Shown: piece after piece, positions 19,819 to 29,741 of the stretch
Position numbering within the stretch: the stretch's first letter is position 1
Layout of the letters: each line of letters begins with the position of its first letter
Assembly: GCF_016925495.1 (NCBI RefSeq)
Contig: NZ_CP070491.1
Span: forward strand, 4,379,395 to 4,443,394
DNA from: Methylococcus sp. EFPC2
Lineage (GTDB): Bacteria; Pseudomonadota; Gammaproteobacteria; Methylococcales; Methylococcaceae
Length of the DNA stretch: 64,000 nt
Direction: 5' to 3'
Notes under the pieces: generated by a model
The model's input: only the letters and a program-made list of their open reading frames with translations
Told to the model about the DNA's origin: nothing
Database searches by the model: none
Program-made: the position numbers and the translations under genes

Positions 19819-20577
19819 ATGCCGCGAGAACAGTTATACGACTTGGCGTTAGCAAACATGCAGCGCACAGTGCATGGTCTTGCCGCGCGGGTTCCGCCGC
19901 CGCAGAAGGTGCCGTTCAAGGCGTCTTTCGTCTTCAGGTATGTCGAGCAACTGCCGGAACAGGCGCTCGTTCAAAAGTTAGCGCGCGTCGTCACAACACT
20001 TCATGCTGCCACGGTCCTGATGCGGAACGGCCTCGTTCAAGAGCAAGGGGCTCTGCAGCGGGTAATCCATGAGATACACGAAGACATTACGTTCCTAGCC
20101 TACGCACTGATCTTCAACGATCTGACGCCGCTACACAAACGATATCTTGATGCCTTTTACCAAGAGGAGTTCGACGCGGACGATCCTATAGAATCAACCC
20201 AGAAACGCCCAATGGAAAAACGGTCGAAGATTCAGGCCTACATCGCGAACAAGGAAGGCTCCAACCTTGATCCTAGCAGGGCAATCGCGCTCTCCAAGAC
20301 GCTCACAAAGACCTATTCAGGCTTTGTGCATGCAGCATCGCCGCAGATCATGGACATGTATGGAGGAAACCCACCTCACTTCCACGTCGAGGGTATGTTG
20401 GGTACGCCGCGACACGCCGAGTATCGGATGGACCTTTGGAATTACTATTATCGGAGCATCCTCGCCTTTGGCATGGCCGCAAAGGCTTTTGGCGATCAGG
20501 AACTCTTTGACCAAATTCATGACTTCACTTTGAAGTTCGAGGAGGCGGCCAATAAAAGCTACTCGCCGAAGCGGTGA
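19819..20577 (+). CDS. Hypothetical protein in a possible gene cassette
   Basis: 252 residues, mostly predicted helical, with no signal peptide or membrane segment. I do not recognise the family. Visible features are a helix-rich first half (VVTTLHAATVLMRNGLVQEQ), a short charged linker (QKRPMEKRSKIQAY), and a conserved-looking SGFVHAASPQIMDMYGG. Its codon use is less GC-biased than the flanking operons. The ATG follows an attC-like site by 8 nt and the stop is followed at once by ACCTAAT...GTTAGGG, a degenerate or collapsed R-box pair, which suggests an inserted integron cassette. No integrase gene is in the window. Confidence 0.75.
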   Translation: MPREQLYDLALANMQRTVHGLAARVPPPQKVPFKASFVFRYVEQLPEQALVQKLARVVTTLHAATVLMRNGLVQEQGALQRVIHEIHEDITFLAYALIFNDLTPLHKRYLDAFYQEEFDADDPIESTQKRPMEKRSKIQAYIANKEGSNLDPSRAIALSKTLTKTYSGFVHAASPQIMDMYGGNPPHFHVEGMLGTPRHAEYRMDLWNYYYRSILAFGMAAKAFGDQELFDQIHDFTLKFEEAANKSYSPKR

Positions 20578-20601
20578 AACCTAATCGGTTAGGGACCATA
20601 G

Positions 20602-20627
20602 GGCGGAATAGCCGAGCGTATTCCGCC
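20602..20627. repeat. REP-like hairpin after the cassette gene
   Basis: GGCGGAATA (20602-20610) and TATTCCGCC (20619-20627) form a perfect 9-bp stem with an 8-nt loop. It is a variant of the GGCGGA...TCCGCC family found elsewhere in the window, and may end transcription of the cassette gene and of the opposing VPLPA-CTERM gene. Confidence 0.6.
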
Positions 20628-20780
20628 GTAGGCGTTGGGTCATGGCGGGAGCAGTTTTCAGGCCGCGATCTTCGCGGGCTAAAACCGGTTCCCGTAAATG
20701 GAAGATAAGGAAACCCGGGCCGTGCCTATAAACCGGACACCATTCCCGGCTTTTGAAACGGGGTCGGTTTTCGGTGCCTA

Positions 20781-21542
20781 TTAGCTTGCGGAAGCCGATC
20801 TTCTGCCGACTACCCCGATCAAACCCGCCAGAGCCGTACCGAACAGCCAGACGGCCGCAGGAAGGGGCACGGCCGCGGGCTGCAGGCTGAAGCTGCCGAA
20901 AACCGCCGAGGTATTCCCGCCGGCCATGGTCGGCCACAAGGCATTCGCCCATTTCAAATCGCCCGTCAGCGACAAGCGGCCTTGGTTGTCCAGGCTTTCC
21001 GAGACATTGGCTAATGTCAAAAAATCCTGGTAGCTGTAAGCACTGTCATAAGTGCGGATAACCCAGGTGCCGGCGTTTTTGACCAGGCTGAAATCGTATG
21101 GGGTTAATACGCCATAAGGGCTGTTCAGGCGCCAGGCCCCGCTTAATCCGATTTGTCCCACCGAGGTATCGCCGGCATCCATGGTGGTCGCTTGCTGGGT
21201 GCGTCCATACGTTTTGGGGGTACAGCTCGGGCAAGGCGCGGTGAGCGTAGCGGTGACGGTATTGGTGTTGACCGGGAACAAGGTCGTGGCAATATCCGAC
21301 TGACCGTAAGTCGTACCGCCGGTGGTATTGCGGGTGATGTCCAGGCTATTGTCGCCAGGCCCCCAATGCTTTTCCAGATAAACCTGATAACTATTGGCGG
21401 CCAGGAAGGCCGTATTGTTTATCGTGAAAGTCGCATCGCCCGTCACCAATGCGGCCTGCGAGGCGGCAGGCGCCCACAGTCCGGTCAATGCCAACAGGCT
21501 GGCGCCAGCCCATCCAAAATGATGCTTTTTCATAATCGTCAT
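20781..21542 (-). CDS. Exported VPLPA-CTERM sorting-domain protein
   Basis: 253 residues: an N-terminal signal peptide (about 1-30, GWAGASLLALTGLWAPAASQ), a beta-rich middle with one CPSC pair, and a C-terminal sorting signal VPLPAAVWLFGTALAGLI followed by arginines (VGRR). This is the variant PEP-CTERM arrangement (motif, hydrophobic helix, basic tail) processed by an exosortase-type enzyme in bacteria with complex exopolysaccharide. Function of the body is unknown. It lacks the riboswitch and Pho-box leader of its two relatives at 40.3 and 42.1 kb. Confidence 0.85.
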   Translation of the reverse strand: MTIMKKHHFGWAGASLLALTGLWAPAASQAALVTGDATFTINNTAFLAANSYQVYLEKHWGPGDNSLDITRNTTGGTTYGQSDIATTLFPVNTNTVTATLTAPCPSCTPKTYGRTQQATTMDAGDTSVGQIGLSGAWRLNSPYGVLTPYDFSLVKNAGTWVIRTYDSAYSYQDFLTLANVSESLDNQGRLSLTGDLKWANALWPTMAGGNTSAVFGSFSLQPAAVPLPAAVWLFGTALAGLIGVVGRRSASAS

Positions 21543-22095
21543 TGGTTCTCTCGGTTCCAGTGGAATGTTTAGCTGTCCGGTCCCTCAGCCCCCTGGGGAT
21601 TCAACCTTGGGGAGTCTCCAGTATGTAAAATCCATACGTTTTGCATGGTAAGCAGGGCGTGAAATACGCAAATAGGTTGCCAATATCACGGGGTCTAGCG
21701 GGTGATTGAGATGCGCACCACAAGTTATTGAAAACAATGTGTTCTTTTGTGGGGCGACTATGATCTGCTGGCCCGCGACGGCTATCGTCCGATTTGAGCC
21801 GCGTCGTATGACGCAGGATTCCGGTCGTCGTGAGTCAAATAACGCACGACATCGCTGACCAGTTTTCCCTTCGGCGATACCCGAAGAATTTCGGGCCGGC
21901 TTGGCGGCCAGATGGGTTGAAACGCAAAGACGCGATTGCGGGAGCGGTCAGTCGAAGCGGTTCATCGAACGGCTGGACGGGGAGGTGTCGGCTGGAAACT
22001 CGCGGAGCATTTAAAACAAGGCAAGCCGGGTGCGTGGTTTCACCCGGTTGCGCGGTGGACGAGCGGTTGTAGGATGCGGGCGGGAGCGAACCGCG
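21543..22095. other. Intergenic region without recognised features
   Basis: 553 bp between the start of the VPLPA-CTERM gene and the end of the DUF815 gene. A moderate AT-rich part near 21620-21760 may hold the promoter of the VPLPA-CTERM gene, but I see no convincing -35/-10 pair, Pho box or riboswitch. Short frames here lack ribosome-binding sites. Confidence 0.5.
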
Positions 22096-22983
22096 TCACT
22101 GCCGCCCCGCCCAATCCTTGGCGTATTGGTAAGCCACGCGCCCCGAGCGGGAGCCGCGCTGGGTGGCCCAGTTGATGGCGTCCTGGCGGATGGCCACGAT
22201 GCTCTCTTCGTCAGCGCCATAGTGGCGCAGCCATTGCGCGACGGCCGCGAGATATTCGTCCTGGGAGAATGAATAGAAGGCGACCCACAGGCCGAAGCGT
22301 TCGGACAGCGAAACGACCTGCTCGACCGCTTCGCCGGGATGCACTTCGCCGTCCTCGCCGCGGGCATAGCTCAGGTTGTCGGCCATGCGTTCCGGCAGCA
22401 GATGGCGGCGGTTGGAGGTCGCGTAAACCAGGCAGTTGGCGGCTTGGCCGGCGATGGAGCCGTCCAGCGCGCTCTTCAGGCCCTTGTAGCCCGATTCGCC
22501 CGCTTCGAAGGACAAGTCGTCGGCGAACAGGATGTAGCGCTCCGGCCGCCCGCGCAGCAGGTCGATGATGGCCGGCAGATCGGCCAAATGGTCCTTGTCC
22601 ACCTCGACCAGGCGCAATCCCTGTTCGTGGAAGCCATGCAGACAGGCGCGCACCAGCGAGGACTTGCCCGTGCCTTTCGCGCCGGTGAGCAGCACGTTGT
22701 TGGCCGGCCGGCCCTGTACGAATTGGCGGGTGTTCTGTTCGATCAGCGCTTTCTGTCGGTCGACATTCTTCAGGGCTTCGAAAGGAATCAGGTTCGGTTC
22801 GGCCACCGGGTGCAAGCCCGGCCGGCCGGATGGGCCATGCGGTTTCCACAGATAGGCGATGGACCGTTCGAATATCGCGGTGTCGTCCGTCACCGGGAAC
22901 GCACGCTCCAGATGGCCGGAAATCCGGTCCAGGCGGGCTATCAATTGGGTCAGCAGGGTTACTAAGGGCGTGGTCTCGGGCAT
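22096..22983 (-). CDS. DUF815 family AAA ATPase
   Basis: 295-residue cytosolic ATP-binding protein. The Walker A motif GAKGTGKS (about 101-108) is followed by a Walker B-like ILFADDLSFE and the arginine-rich SNRRHLLPERM. This is the DUF815 family, single-domain AAA+ proteins widespread in proteobacteria, whose role is not established. It is divergent from mtnB with 116 bp between them. Confidence 0.9.
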   Translation of the reverse strand: MPETTPLVTLLTQLIARLDRISGHLERAFPVTDDTAIFERSIAYLWKPHGPSGRPGLHPVAEPNLIPFEALKNVDRQKALIEQNTRQFVQGRPANNVLLTGAKGTGKSSLVRACLHGFHEQGLRLVEVDKDHLADLPAIIDLLRGRPERYILFADDLSFEAGESGYKGLKSALDGSIAGQAANCLVYATSNRRHLLPERMADNLSYARGEDGEVHPGEAVEQVVSLSERFGLWVAFYSFSQDEYLAAVAQWLRHYGADEESIVAIRQDAINWATQRGSRSGRVAYQYAKDWAGRQ

Positions 22984-23099
22984 GGTAAGGCTTATCGGTC
23001 GTGAGCTTGGGATGGCGCATGATAAGCCAAGCGACCGGGTTTGAGCGGCTATTGCGCGCGGCTTACAATCGGCGCTCCGCCGATTAAAGGACTACCCGT

Positions 23100-23720
23100 T
23101 TGAGCATCGAACACGAATTCCAAACCCTAGCCGCCGAGCTGATAGCGGCCGGGCGCTTCATCCACGCGCGCGGCTGGGTGCCGGCCACCAGCGGTAACTT
23201 CTCGGCCCGCCTGAGCGACGGCAGCCTGGCGCTGACCGTTTCCGGCCGGCACAAGGGCCAGTTGACGACGGACGACATCATGCGCACCGATGGGGACGGA
23301 AGGCCCTTGGACGGCAAGAAGCCGTCCGCCGAGACCCTGCTGCATGTCGCATTGTACAAGCGCTACCCCGCTGTGCAGGCGGTGCTGCATCCGCACTCGC
23401 CCAACGCCACCCTGGCCGCCCGCTTGTTCGCCCACGAGCTGGTGCTCGAAGACTACGAGCTGCTCAAGGCGCTGGAGGGCATAGATACCCACGAAAGCCG
23501 CATCGTCGTGCCCATCTTCCGCAACGACCAGAACATCCCCCGCCTCGCCCTGCAGGTGGACGAATATATCGAGATGCACGGCGACATCTACGCTTACATC
23601 ATCGCCGGTCACGGTTTTTATACCTGGGGATCCAGCGTGCCGGACGCCTTGCGCCACGTGGAGGCGCTGGAGTTCCTGTTCGATCTGGAAATGCGGCTCC
23701 ATGGCTTGAAGCGCGGTTAG
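23100..23720 (+). CDS. mtnB: Methylthioribulose-1-phosphate dehydratase
   Basis: Class II aldolase-fold zinc enzyme of the methionine salvage pathway, converting methylthioribulose-1-phosphate to the diketo intermediate. The 206 residues contain GWVPATSGNFSARL, the zinc ligands HPHSPNATL and the later histidine in IIAGHGFYTWG. The start is TTG 23100, preceded by AAAGGA at good spacing; no ATG or GTG would keep the N-terminus. mtnD and mtnC follow after an intervening ftsH, so this is one pathway cluster. Confidence 0.94.
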   Translation: MSIEHEFQTLAAELIAAGRFIHARGWVPATSGNFSARLSDGSLALTVSGRHKGQLTTDDIMRTDGDGRPLDGKKPSAETLLHVALYKRYPAVQAVLHPHSPNATLAARLFAHELVLEDYELLKALEGIDTHESRIVVPIFRNDQNIPRLALQVDEYIEMHGDIYAYIIAGHGFYTWGSSVPDALRHVEALEFLFDLEMRLHGLKRG

Positions 23721-23731
23721 CCTGGCCGTGG

Positions 23732-23758
23732 GGCGGATGCCCGAGAGGGCGATCCGCC
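23732..23758. repeat. REP-like hairpin GGCGGAT...ATCCGCC
   Basis: Inverted repeat GGCGGAT (23732-23738) / ATCCGCC (23752-23758), the same as the first hairpin at 2308-2332 and 33451-33477. It lies 11 bp after the mtnB stop, before ftsH. Confidence 0.7.
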
Positions 23759-23828
23759 GTATCCGTAAGCTTGCCATCTGCCGGAATTCGCCGCTGCTCA
23801 TTCCGGCCTACGTCCGAAGGTTCGCGCT

Positions 23829-25643
23829 ATGCATAAGCAGACGCAGTTCAACATCTGGTACTTCATCCTGGCCGCGCTGGCCGTCACCTATCTGCATGAG
23901 ATCTGGGTGCAGACGAGGACCGTGGAGCCCGTCTCGTACAGCGAGTTCCAGAATCTGCTGAAGGAGGGCAAGGTCAAGCAGATCGCCATCGCCCAGAACA
24001 CCATAGAAGGTGAACTGCGCTCCCCATTGCCCGACGGTCGCAGTCGTTTCGTGACCACGCGAGTCGAGACCGATCTTGCGCGTGACTTGGAACAGTACAA
24101 CGTCGAATTCGCCGGCGTGATAGAGAGCACTTTTCTCAAGGATCTGCTGGGCTGGGTCATCCCCGCCGTGGTGTTTTTCGGCATCTGGATGTTCGCCATG
24201 CGCAAGTTCGCCGAGAAGCAGGGCATGGGCGGCGGATTTTTGTCCATCGGCAAGAGCAAGGCCAAGGTCTACATGGAAAGCGATACGAAAGTGACGTTTG
24301 CCGACGTCGCCGGCGTGGACGAAGCCAAAGAGGAATTGCAGGAGATCGTGCAATTCCTCAAGACGCCGCAGGATTACGGCCGGCTGGGCGCGCGCATCCC
24401 CCGGGGGGTGCTGCTGGTCGGCCCACCCGGCACGGGCAAGACCCTGCTGGCGCGGGCGGTGGCGGGCGAGGCGTGCGTGCCGTTTTTTTCCATCAGCGGG
24501 TCGGAGTTCGTGGAGATGTTCGTCGGCGTGGGTGCGGCGCGTGTGCGCGACCTGTTCGAACAGGCCCGCGCGCTGGCCCCGGCCATTGTGTTCATCGACG
24601 AGCTGGATGCGCTGGGCCGGGCCCGCAACGCCTTTCCCGGCGGCGGCCACGACGAGAAGGAACAGACCCTGAACCAGTTGCTGGTGGAGATGGACGGATT
24701 CGATCCTTCCCAGGGCCTGGTGCTGCTCGCCGCCACCAATCGGCCGGAGATACTCGACCCCGCGCTGCTGCGCGCCGGCCGCTTCGACCGCCAGGTGCTG
24801 GTGGACAGGCCCGACAAGCTGGGCCGGGTGCAGATCCTGAAGGTCCATCTGAAGAAAGTGACGCTCGCCGCGGACATGGACCCGGAGCAGATCGCCGCAC
24901 TGACGCCGGGTTTCTCGGGCGCCGATCTGGCCAATCTGGTGAACGAAGCGGCCTTGCTGGCGACCCGGCGGCGCGCCGACTCCGTGAACCTCGACGATTT
25001 CACCCGCGCCATCGAACGCATCGTCGCTGGCCTGGAAAAAAAGAACCGCCTGCTGAACGAACACGAGCGGCGCGTCGTGGCTTACCACGAGATGGGCCAC
25101 GCCCTGGTGGCCCTGTCCCTGCCGGGGAGCGACCCGGTGCACAAGATATCCATCATTCCGCGGGGCGTCGGGGCCTTGGGCTACACGATACAGCGGCCGA
25201 CCGAAGACCGCTTTTTGATGACCCGCGAGGAACTGCAGAACAAGATGGCCGTGCTGCTCGGCGGACGCGCGGCCGAATGCATCGTGTTCGATCAGTTATC
25301 CACTGGCGCCGCGGACGACTTGTCCAAGGTGACCAACATCGCCCGCAGCATGGTCATGCGCTACGGCATGGATCCCAAGCTGGGCCATGTGGCCTATGAG
25401 GCCGAGCATCCGACTTTCCTCGGCGGTGCGGGCGGCGTGCAGGTCTCGGAGCGTGATTACAGCGAGGAGACGGCGCGCGAAATCGATTGTGCCGTGCGCA
25501 AGCTGATCGAGGAAGCTTTCGAGCGCACCAAGTCCTTGTTGATCGCGCGTCGTGCCGTGTTGGAGCGTGGCGCGCAGGAATTATTGAAAAACGAAACCCT
25601 GGTGGAGTCGGACCTGCACGCGTTACTCGGAACCGACCACTGA
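23829..25643 (+). CDS. ftsH: FtsH-family ATP-dependent zinc metalloprotease (paralogue)
   Basis: Membrane-anchored AAA+ protease of 604 residues. Two membrane helices (about 8-27 and 100-122) flank a small periplasmic domain. The AAA module has Walker A GPPGTGKT (about 197) and the [13 protein letters not shown] pore loop, and the protease domain has the zinc motif HEMGH (about 419) with the third ligand Asp in [12 protein letters not shown]. All catalytic residues are present. It is shorter than housekeeping FtsH (about 640) and lies between mtnB and mtnD, so it is probably a second copy with a specialised role; the main ftsH is expected elsewhere (inference). Confidence 0.9.
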   Translation: MHKQTQFNIWYFILAALAVTYLHEIWVQTRTVEPVSYSEFQNLLKEGKVKQIAIAQNTIEGELRSPLPDGRSRFVTTRVETDLARDLEQYNVEFAGVIESTFLKDLLGWVIPAVVFFGIWMFAMRKFAEKQGMGGGFLSIGKSKAKVYMESDTKVTFADVAGVDEAKEELQEIVQFLKTPQDYGRLGARIPRGVLLVGPPGTGKTLLARAVAGEACVPFFSISGSEFVEMFVGVGAARVRDLFEQARALAPAIVFIDELDALGRARNAFPGGGHDEKEQTLNQLLVEMDGFDPSQGLVLLAATNRPEILDPALLRAGRFDRQVLVDRPDKLGRVQILKVHLKKVTLAADMDPEQIAALTPGFSGADLANLVNEAALLATRRRADSVNLDDFTRAIERIVAGLEKKNRLLNEHERRVVAYHEMGHALVALSLPGSDPVHKISIIPRGVGALGYTIQRPTEDRFLMTREELQNKMAVLLGGRAAECIVFDQLSTGAADDLSKVTNIARSMVMRYGMDPKLGHVAYEAEHPTFLGGAGGVQVSERDYSEETAREIDCAVRKLIEEAFERTKSLLIARRAVLERGAQELLKNETLVESDLHALLGTDH

Positions 25644-25753
25644 CGCGGTGTTCCGCCCTCTACAATTCGTCGTCCCGATTGCACAATTATTGCTTTCGTT
25701 TTTCCGGTCCCGTATCGGTCAGAACGGCATCATCCAATTTACAGGAGCAAACC

Positions 25754-26314
25754 ATGAGCATACTCAGCATACATCCCGAAGATAAACCCGGCCGCGCGGA
25801 ACTCATCCGCGAACCCGAAGCGATAGCCGAGCGCTTGGCGCAGATCGGCGTCAGGTTCGAGCGCTGGAGCGCCGACCGGGATTTGGGGCCGGAAGCGAGC
25901 CAGGACGACATCCTGGGTGCCTATAAGGCCCAGGTGACGCGACTGCAGGAAGCACACGGCTTCCAATCGGCCGATGTCATCAGCATCGCTGCGAACAATC
26001 CGCAGAAGGCCGAGTTGCGCGCCAAATTTTTGAATGAGCACACCCATTCCGAATTCGAGGTGCGCTTCTTCGTCGAAGGGCGCGGCCTTTTCTACCTGCA
26101 TCCGGACGACCACGTATACGGCGTGTTGTGCGAGCGCGGCGATCTGCTGAGCGTGCCGGCCCATGTGAAGCATTGGTTCGATCTGGGCGCCGAGCCCGAG
26201 CTCAAGTGCATCCGCTTGTTCACCACCCCGGAAGGCTGGGTGGCCGAATATACCGGCAGCGACATCGCCGAAGGCTTCCCTCGTCTGGAGGCTTTCCTTA
26301 AGGATTACGCATGA
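25754..26314 (+). CDS. mtnD: Acireductone dioxygenase
   Basis: Cupin metalloenzyme of methionine salvage that oxidises acireductone to the 2-oxo acid precursor of methionine. The 186 residues carry the metal ligands in [11 protein letters not shown] (His, His, Glu) and the fourth in [10 protein letters not shown]. The start ATG 25754 follows ACAGGAGCAAACC. Its last codon overlaps mtnC (ATGA), so the two are translationally coupled. Confidence 0.96.
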   Translation: MSILSIHPEDKPGRAELIREPEAIAERLAQIGVRFERWSADRDLGPEASQDDILGAYKAQVTRLQEAHGFQSADVISIAANNPQKAELRAKFLNEHTHSEFEVRFFVEGRGLFYLHPDDHVYGVLCERGDLLSVPAHVKHWFDLGAEPELKCIRLFTTPEGWVAEYTGSDIAEGFPRLEAFLKDYA

Positions 26315-26985
26315 TCCGGGCGATCGTCACCGATATCGAAGGCACGACGTCTTCGATTTCATTCGTCAAGGACGTGTTGTTTCCCTATGCCCGCGAACAT
26401 CTGCCCGGTTTCGTGCGCGCCCACGCCGGGGAGGCCGAGGTGCGCCGCCTGCTGGCCGATACGGCCGAACTGCACGGGGCGGCGCTGGACGACGAGGCGG
26501 CCATCGCCGTGCTCGTCCGCTGGATAGACGAGGACCGCAAGGCCACGCCGCTTAAGGCCTTGCAGGGCCTGATCTGGGAGGCCGGCTACCGGAGCGGCGA
26601 TTTCCATGGCCATGTCTACCCGGATGCCGAACGCAAGTTGAAGGAGTGGAAAGCCTCGGGGCTGGATTTGTATGTCTATTCGTCCGGCTCGGTATATGCC
26701 CAGAAGCTTCTGTTCGGCCATACCGACTATGGCGATCTGACCCCCTTGTTTTCGGCCTACTTCGACACCCGAGTCGGCGCCAAGCAGGAGGCCGAGTCTT
26801 ATCGTGCGATCGCCCGCGAGATCGGCCTGCCCGCCGGGCAGCTGCTGTTCCTGTCCGATATCGTCGGCGAACTCGACGCGGCGCGCGAGGCCGGTTACCA
26901 GACGTGCCAGTTGCTGCGGGAGGGGGCGAGTCCCGGTCCGGCTCATATACATGCCGCCGATTTCGACGAGGTGATCCTGGCCTAA
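26311..26985 (+). CDS. mtnC: Enolase-phosphatase E1
   Basis: HAD-superfamily bifunctional enzyme that enolises and dephosphorylates the diketo-phosphate in methionine salvage, making the substrate of MtnD. The 224 residues have the HAD nucleophile in [20 protein letters not shown], motif II YVYSSGS and the acidic motif [16 protein letters not shown]. Position and overlap with mtnD match its pathway role. Confidence 0.96.
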   Translation: MIRAIVTDIEGTTSSISFVKDVLFPYAREHLPGFVRAHAGEAEVRRLLADTAELHGAALDDEAAIAVLVRWIDEDRKATPLKALQGLIWEAGYRSGDFHGHVYPDAERKLKEWKASGLDLYVYSSGSVYAQKLLFGHTDYGDLTPLFSAYFDTRVGAKQEAESYRAIAREIGLPAGQLLFLSDIVGELDAAREAGYQTCQLLREGASPGPAHIHAADFDEVILA

Positions 26986-27252
26986 AGAGTGGGATGCGCT
27001 GTTGGGTGTCTGCTCGAAAAGCAGCAGTTTTGCCCAAAATTGTGCGTAAGCGGACAAAAAATACGATTCAGGAAATTTCTTAGGTGCTTGGCGCAGGCCG
27101 CTGGGCGCGCGGCTTTGCGCTGGGCCATCCATCCCATGGCACACAAACTGCTGCCTAAAAGTGATAACAAGGGCTTGATTTAATGCTCTTTTCTTCTATA
27201 CCCTTGCCCTTAATGTCGTAATAGACGGCGTCTCGTAGAGAGGAATGAATGC

Positions 27253-27840
27253 ATGATGTTTAAACGATTTAACAGCCACTCCGGGCCCTCGCCGCGCGGT
27301 ACCATCAGCCGCCGGACGTTTCTGACCCGGGTGGGTGTCGCGGCGGCGGGTTCCCTGCTGCTGCCTTCCACCGAAGCTTTCGCCAAGGCTCTGACCAAGG
27401 AGCGCAAGCTGACTCTTTTGAACACCAACACCGACGAAGAGTTGAGTTTCATCTGTTCCCCGCAACAAAATTACGACCGCAAACTGCTCACACGTTTCAA
27501 CCACTTGTTGCGCGATCACCGCACCGAGGAAGCGCATCACATGGATCCTGCGCTGCTCGATCTGCTCTATGCGGTTTCGGTACTGACCCGCAGCCGCGGC
27601 GAGTTCAAAATCATCTCCGGCTACCGGGCGCCGGAAACCAACCAAATGCTGCGCAAGGTCAGCCATGGCGTGGCCGAACACAGCCTGCACATACAAGGCA
27701 AGGCGATCGACTTGCGCATGGACGACGTCAGCACTCGGCAAATCCAGCAGGCCGCTTTGGCTCTGGAACAGGGCGGCGTAGGCTATTACCGCTCCTCGGA
27801 CTTCGTTCACATGGATACCGGCTCGGTCCGCTCCTGGTAG
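27253..27840 (+). CDS. YcbK-like DUF882 (peptidase M15 fold) exported protein
   Basis: 195-residue protein with a Tat signal (SRRTFLTRVGVAAAGSLLLP) and a D-Ala-D-Ala carboxypeptidase-like domain with SGYRAPETNQ, then EHSLHIQGKAIDLRM and a final DFVHMDTG, which provide the His-Asp-His zinc ligands. Predicted to act on peptidoglycan in the periplasm. The Tat route is typical of this family. Two strong hairpins follow the stop codon. Confidence 0.9.
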   Translation: MMFKRFNSHSGPSPRGTISRRTFLTRVGVAAAGSLLLPSTEAFAKALTKERKLTLLNTNTDEELSFICSPQQNYDRKLLTRFNHLLRDHRTEEAHHMDPALLDLLYAVSVLTRSRGEFKIISGYRAPETNQMLRKVSHGVAEHSLHIQGKAIDLRMDDVSTRQIQQAALALEQGGVGYYRSSDFVHMDTGSVRSW

Positions 27841-27848
27841 CATGCGCT

Positions 27849-27934
27849 GTTTTCAAACCGCCTCGCCTCCGCGCGCGGTTTGAAAACGGACCCATTTGGA
27901 AACCCGCAAGCCGCGAGGCTGGGCGGGTTTTTTG
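27849..27934 (+). terminator. Double hairpin terminator after the ycbK-like gene
   Basis: First a perfect 13-bp inverted repeat GTTTTCAAACCGC (27849-27861) / GCGGTTTGAAAAC (27875-27887). Then AACCCGC (27901-27907) pairs with GCGGGTT, followed by TTTTT ending about 27933, a classical Rho-independent terminator. Confidence 0.8.
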
Positions 27935-28019
27935 CGGCTTTCGATTGGCCACGAGCGCTGGCCTTCGGCAGCGCTCAAAGCCTAAAGTGTCTAGTCGTCT
28001 TGACTGGTGTATTGACGGC

Positions 28020-28622
28020 TTAGAGCAGTCCCTTCGCGCGAGCCGTGCGATAGGCCTCGATCCGGTTGGATGCGCCTAGCTTGCTGATGGCATCCGAAAG
28101 GTAATTTCGTACCGTGCCTTGGGAAAGATTCAAGCGCTTGCCGATCTCCACGCTTTTCACGCCCTCGCCGGCCAAGCGCAGCACTTGGCGCTCCCGCTCG
28201 GTCAGGGGGTCATCCTCACTCCATGCCGCGACGGCGAGTTGCGGGTCGATGGCGCGCCCGCCGGCATGCACCTGGCGCAGCGCCATGGCAAGCTGCTCGG
28301 ACGGTGCGTCCTTGAGCAGATAGCCCCGCACGCCGGCGTCCAGCGCACGACGCAGGTAACCGGCTCGCGCGAATGTGGTGAGGATGACCACGCGCGTGGC
28401 GAGCGCCGAATCGCGCACGCGCTGCGCGAGTTCCAGGCCTGTCAGCCACGGCATTTCGATGTCGGTAACCAGCAGGTCGGGTTGTAATGCCTGTACCTCC
28501 CGCCATGCAAGCTCGCCGTCGCCGGCTTCGGCGACGACCTCGAAATCGCCCTCTAGCCGCAGCAGCGCGGCGAGCGCACCGCGCACCATCGCTTGATCCT
28601 CGGCGAGCACGAGGCGGATCAT
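28020..28622 (-). CDS. NarL/LuxR-family response regulator (DesR-like)
   Basis: 200 residues: a receiver domain with phospho-acceptor Asp in LLVTDIEMPWLTG and a LuxR-type helix-turn-helix (LTERERQVLRLAGEG, then SQGTVRNYLSDAISKLGA). It follows the sensor kinase with a 4-bp overlap and is the last gene of a five-gene reverse-strand operon. It likely activates the linked ABC exporter. Confidence 0.92.
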   Translation of the reverse strand: MIRLVLAEDQAMVRGALAALLRLEGDFEVVAEAGDGELAWREVQALQPDLLVTDIEMPWLTGLELAQRVRDSALATRVVILTTFARAGYLRRALDAGVRGYLLKDAPSEQLAMALRQVHAGGRAIDPQLAVAAWSEDDPLTERERQVLRLAGEGVKSVEIGKRLNLSQGTVRNYLSDAISKLGASNRIEAYRTARAKGLL

Positions 28623-29716
28623 GGTTTCGGCCCGCGTATCGCCAAACGCGTGCCGGCGCCCGGAGGGCTGTCGACCTCCAGTTCGCCGCCGATGGCCAGC
28701 AGTCGCTCGCGCATACCCGCAAGGCCATTGCCGTGACGGGCTATGCCGCCTCGCCCGTCGTCGGCAATCAGCAGGCGCGTGCCGCAGTCATCGGCGGTCA
28801 GCTCCACCTCCACGCGGCGCGCCGAGGCATGGCGGATGATATTGGTGACCGCTTCACGCAAAGCCATGGTGAACGCGAGTTCGACCTGGCTATCGAGCGT
28901 CACCGGCGCCACGCGCTGGTCGAGCCGCACGTCGGCCGACAGCAGGGCCAGCCGGGCGGCGGCGAGCTCGGCCGGCAGACCGGTGGCGCGGATGCCCGCG
29001 ACCGCCTCGCGTACTTGTGCGAGGGCATGGCGCGCAACGTCCTCGACTTCACGTATTTGCGAGCGCGCTGCGGCCGGGTCGTGATCGAGCAGCTTGCCCG
29101 CGAGCTCGCTCTTCAGCGCTACCACCGACAGCGTGTGGCCGAGCAGGTCGTGCAGGTCCCGGCCGATGCGCTCGCGCTCGGCGACGGCAGCCAGCCGGCG
29201 CACTTCGTCCTGGGTCAGGCGCAATTCGGCGTTGCGCCAGGCTCGCGCGCGAAGATAAAGGATATTGGCGATGGCCAGCGTGCCGATCACGGCAACCACC
29301 ACGACCGACCAGAGCGCGTACATCTGGCCGGGCATGATCAGCCAGAATTCCGCCCCCATGACCGCAACCAGTAGCACCGCCAGCACGATAGCCGTTCGCA
29401 CAGCCATGCATTGCGCGGCCATGGCCAGCGCGTAAATGATGAAGGTATTGCCGCCGCCGTTGAAGGGTATCAAGGCGTACCCGAGTAGGGCCGTAGCCAT
29501 CGTCGAGGCGGCTTGGCGTCGCGGGTCGAGCTTATGGAATCGCAGGTATAGCGGGATGAATAGCGCAGCGGCAAGCAGGCTGGCGAGAGCGGCCGACGCC
29601 GTGCGTTGCGGCGGAAATATCAGCGGCAGGAACACGAACACCAGGTAGGCCAGCCCGAAAGGCGTCCTGTGGATGTCCCGATCGTCTATAGGCGGCTGGT
29701 GCGCGTTCGTGGCCAT
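28619..29716 (-). CDS. Membrane sensor histidine kinase (DesK-like, HisKA_3)
   Basis: 365 residues with five to six N-terminal membrane helices (up to about 150), then a HisKA_3 dimerisation domain with the phosphorylated histidine in RIGRDLHDLLGHTLSV and an ATPase domain with an N-box-like ALREAVTNIIRHASA and GNGLAGMRERL. The architecture matches DesK-type kinases that sense membrane state. The start ATG 29716 has GGGAA 4 nt upstream; a longer frame to 29761 exists but lacks a better site. The partner regulator follows with a 4-bp overlap. Confidence 0.9.
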   Translation of the reverse strand: MATNAHQPPIDDRDIHRTPFGLAYLVFVFLPLIFPPQRTASAALASLLAAALFIPLYLRFHKLDPRRQAASTMATALLGYALIPFNGGGNTFIIYALAMAAQCMAVRTAIVLAVLLVAVMGAEFWLIMPGQMYALWSVVVVAVIGTLAIANILYLRARAWRNAELRLTQDEVRRLAAVAERERIGRDLHDLLGHTLSVVALKSELAGKLLDHDPAAARSQIREVEDVARHALAQVREAVAGIRATGLPAELAAARLALLSADVRLDQRVAPVTLDSQVELAFTMALREAVTNIIRHASARRVEVELTADDCGTRLLIADDGRGGIARHGNGLAGMRERLLAIGGELEVDSPPGAGTRLAIRGPKP

Positions 29717-29741
29717 GTCGTTCCCTGTTGTGGAGCGCATA

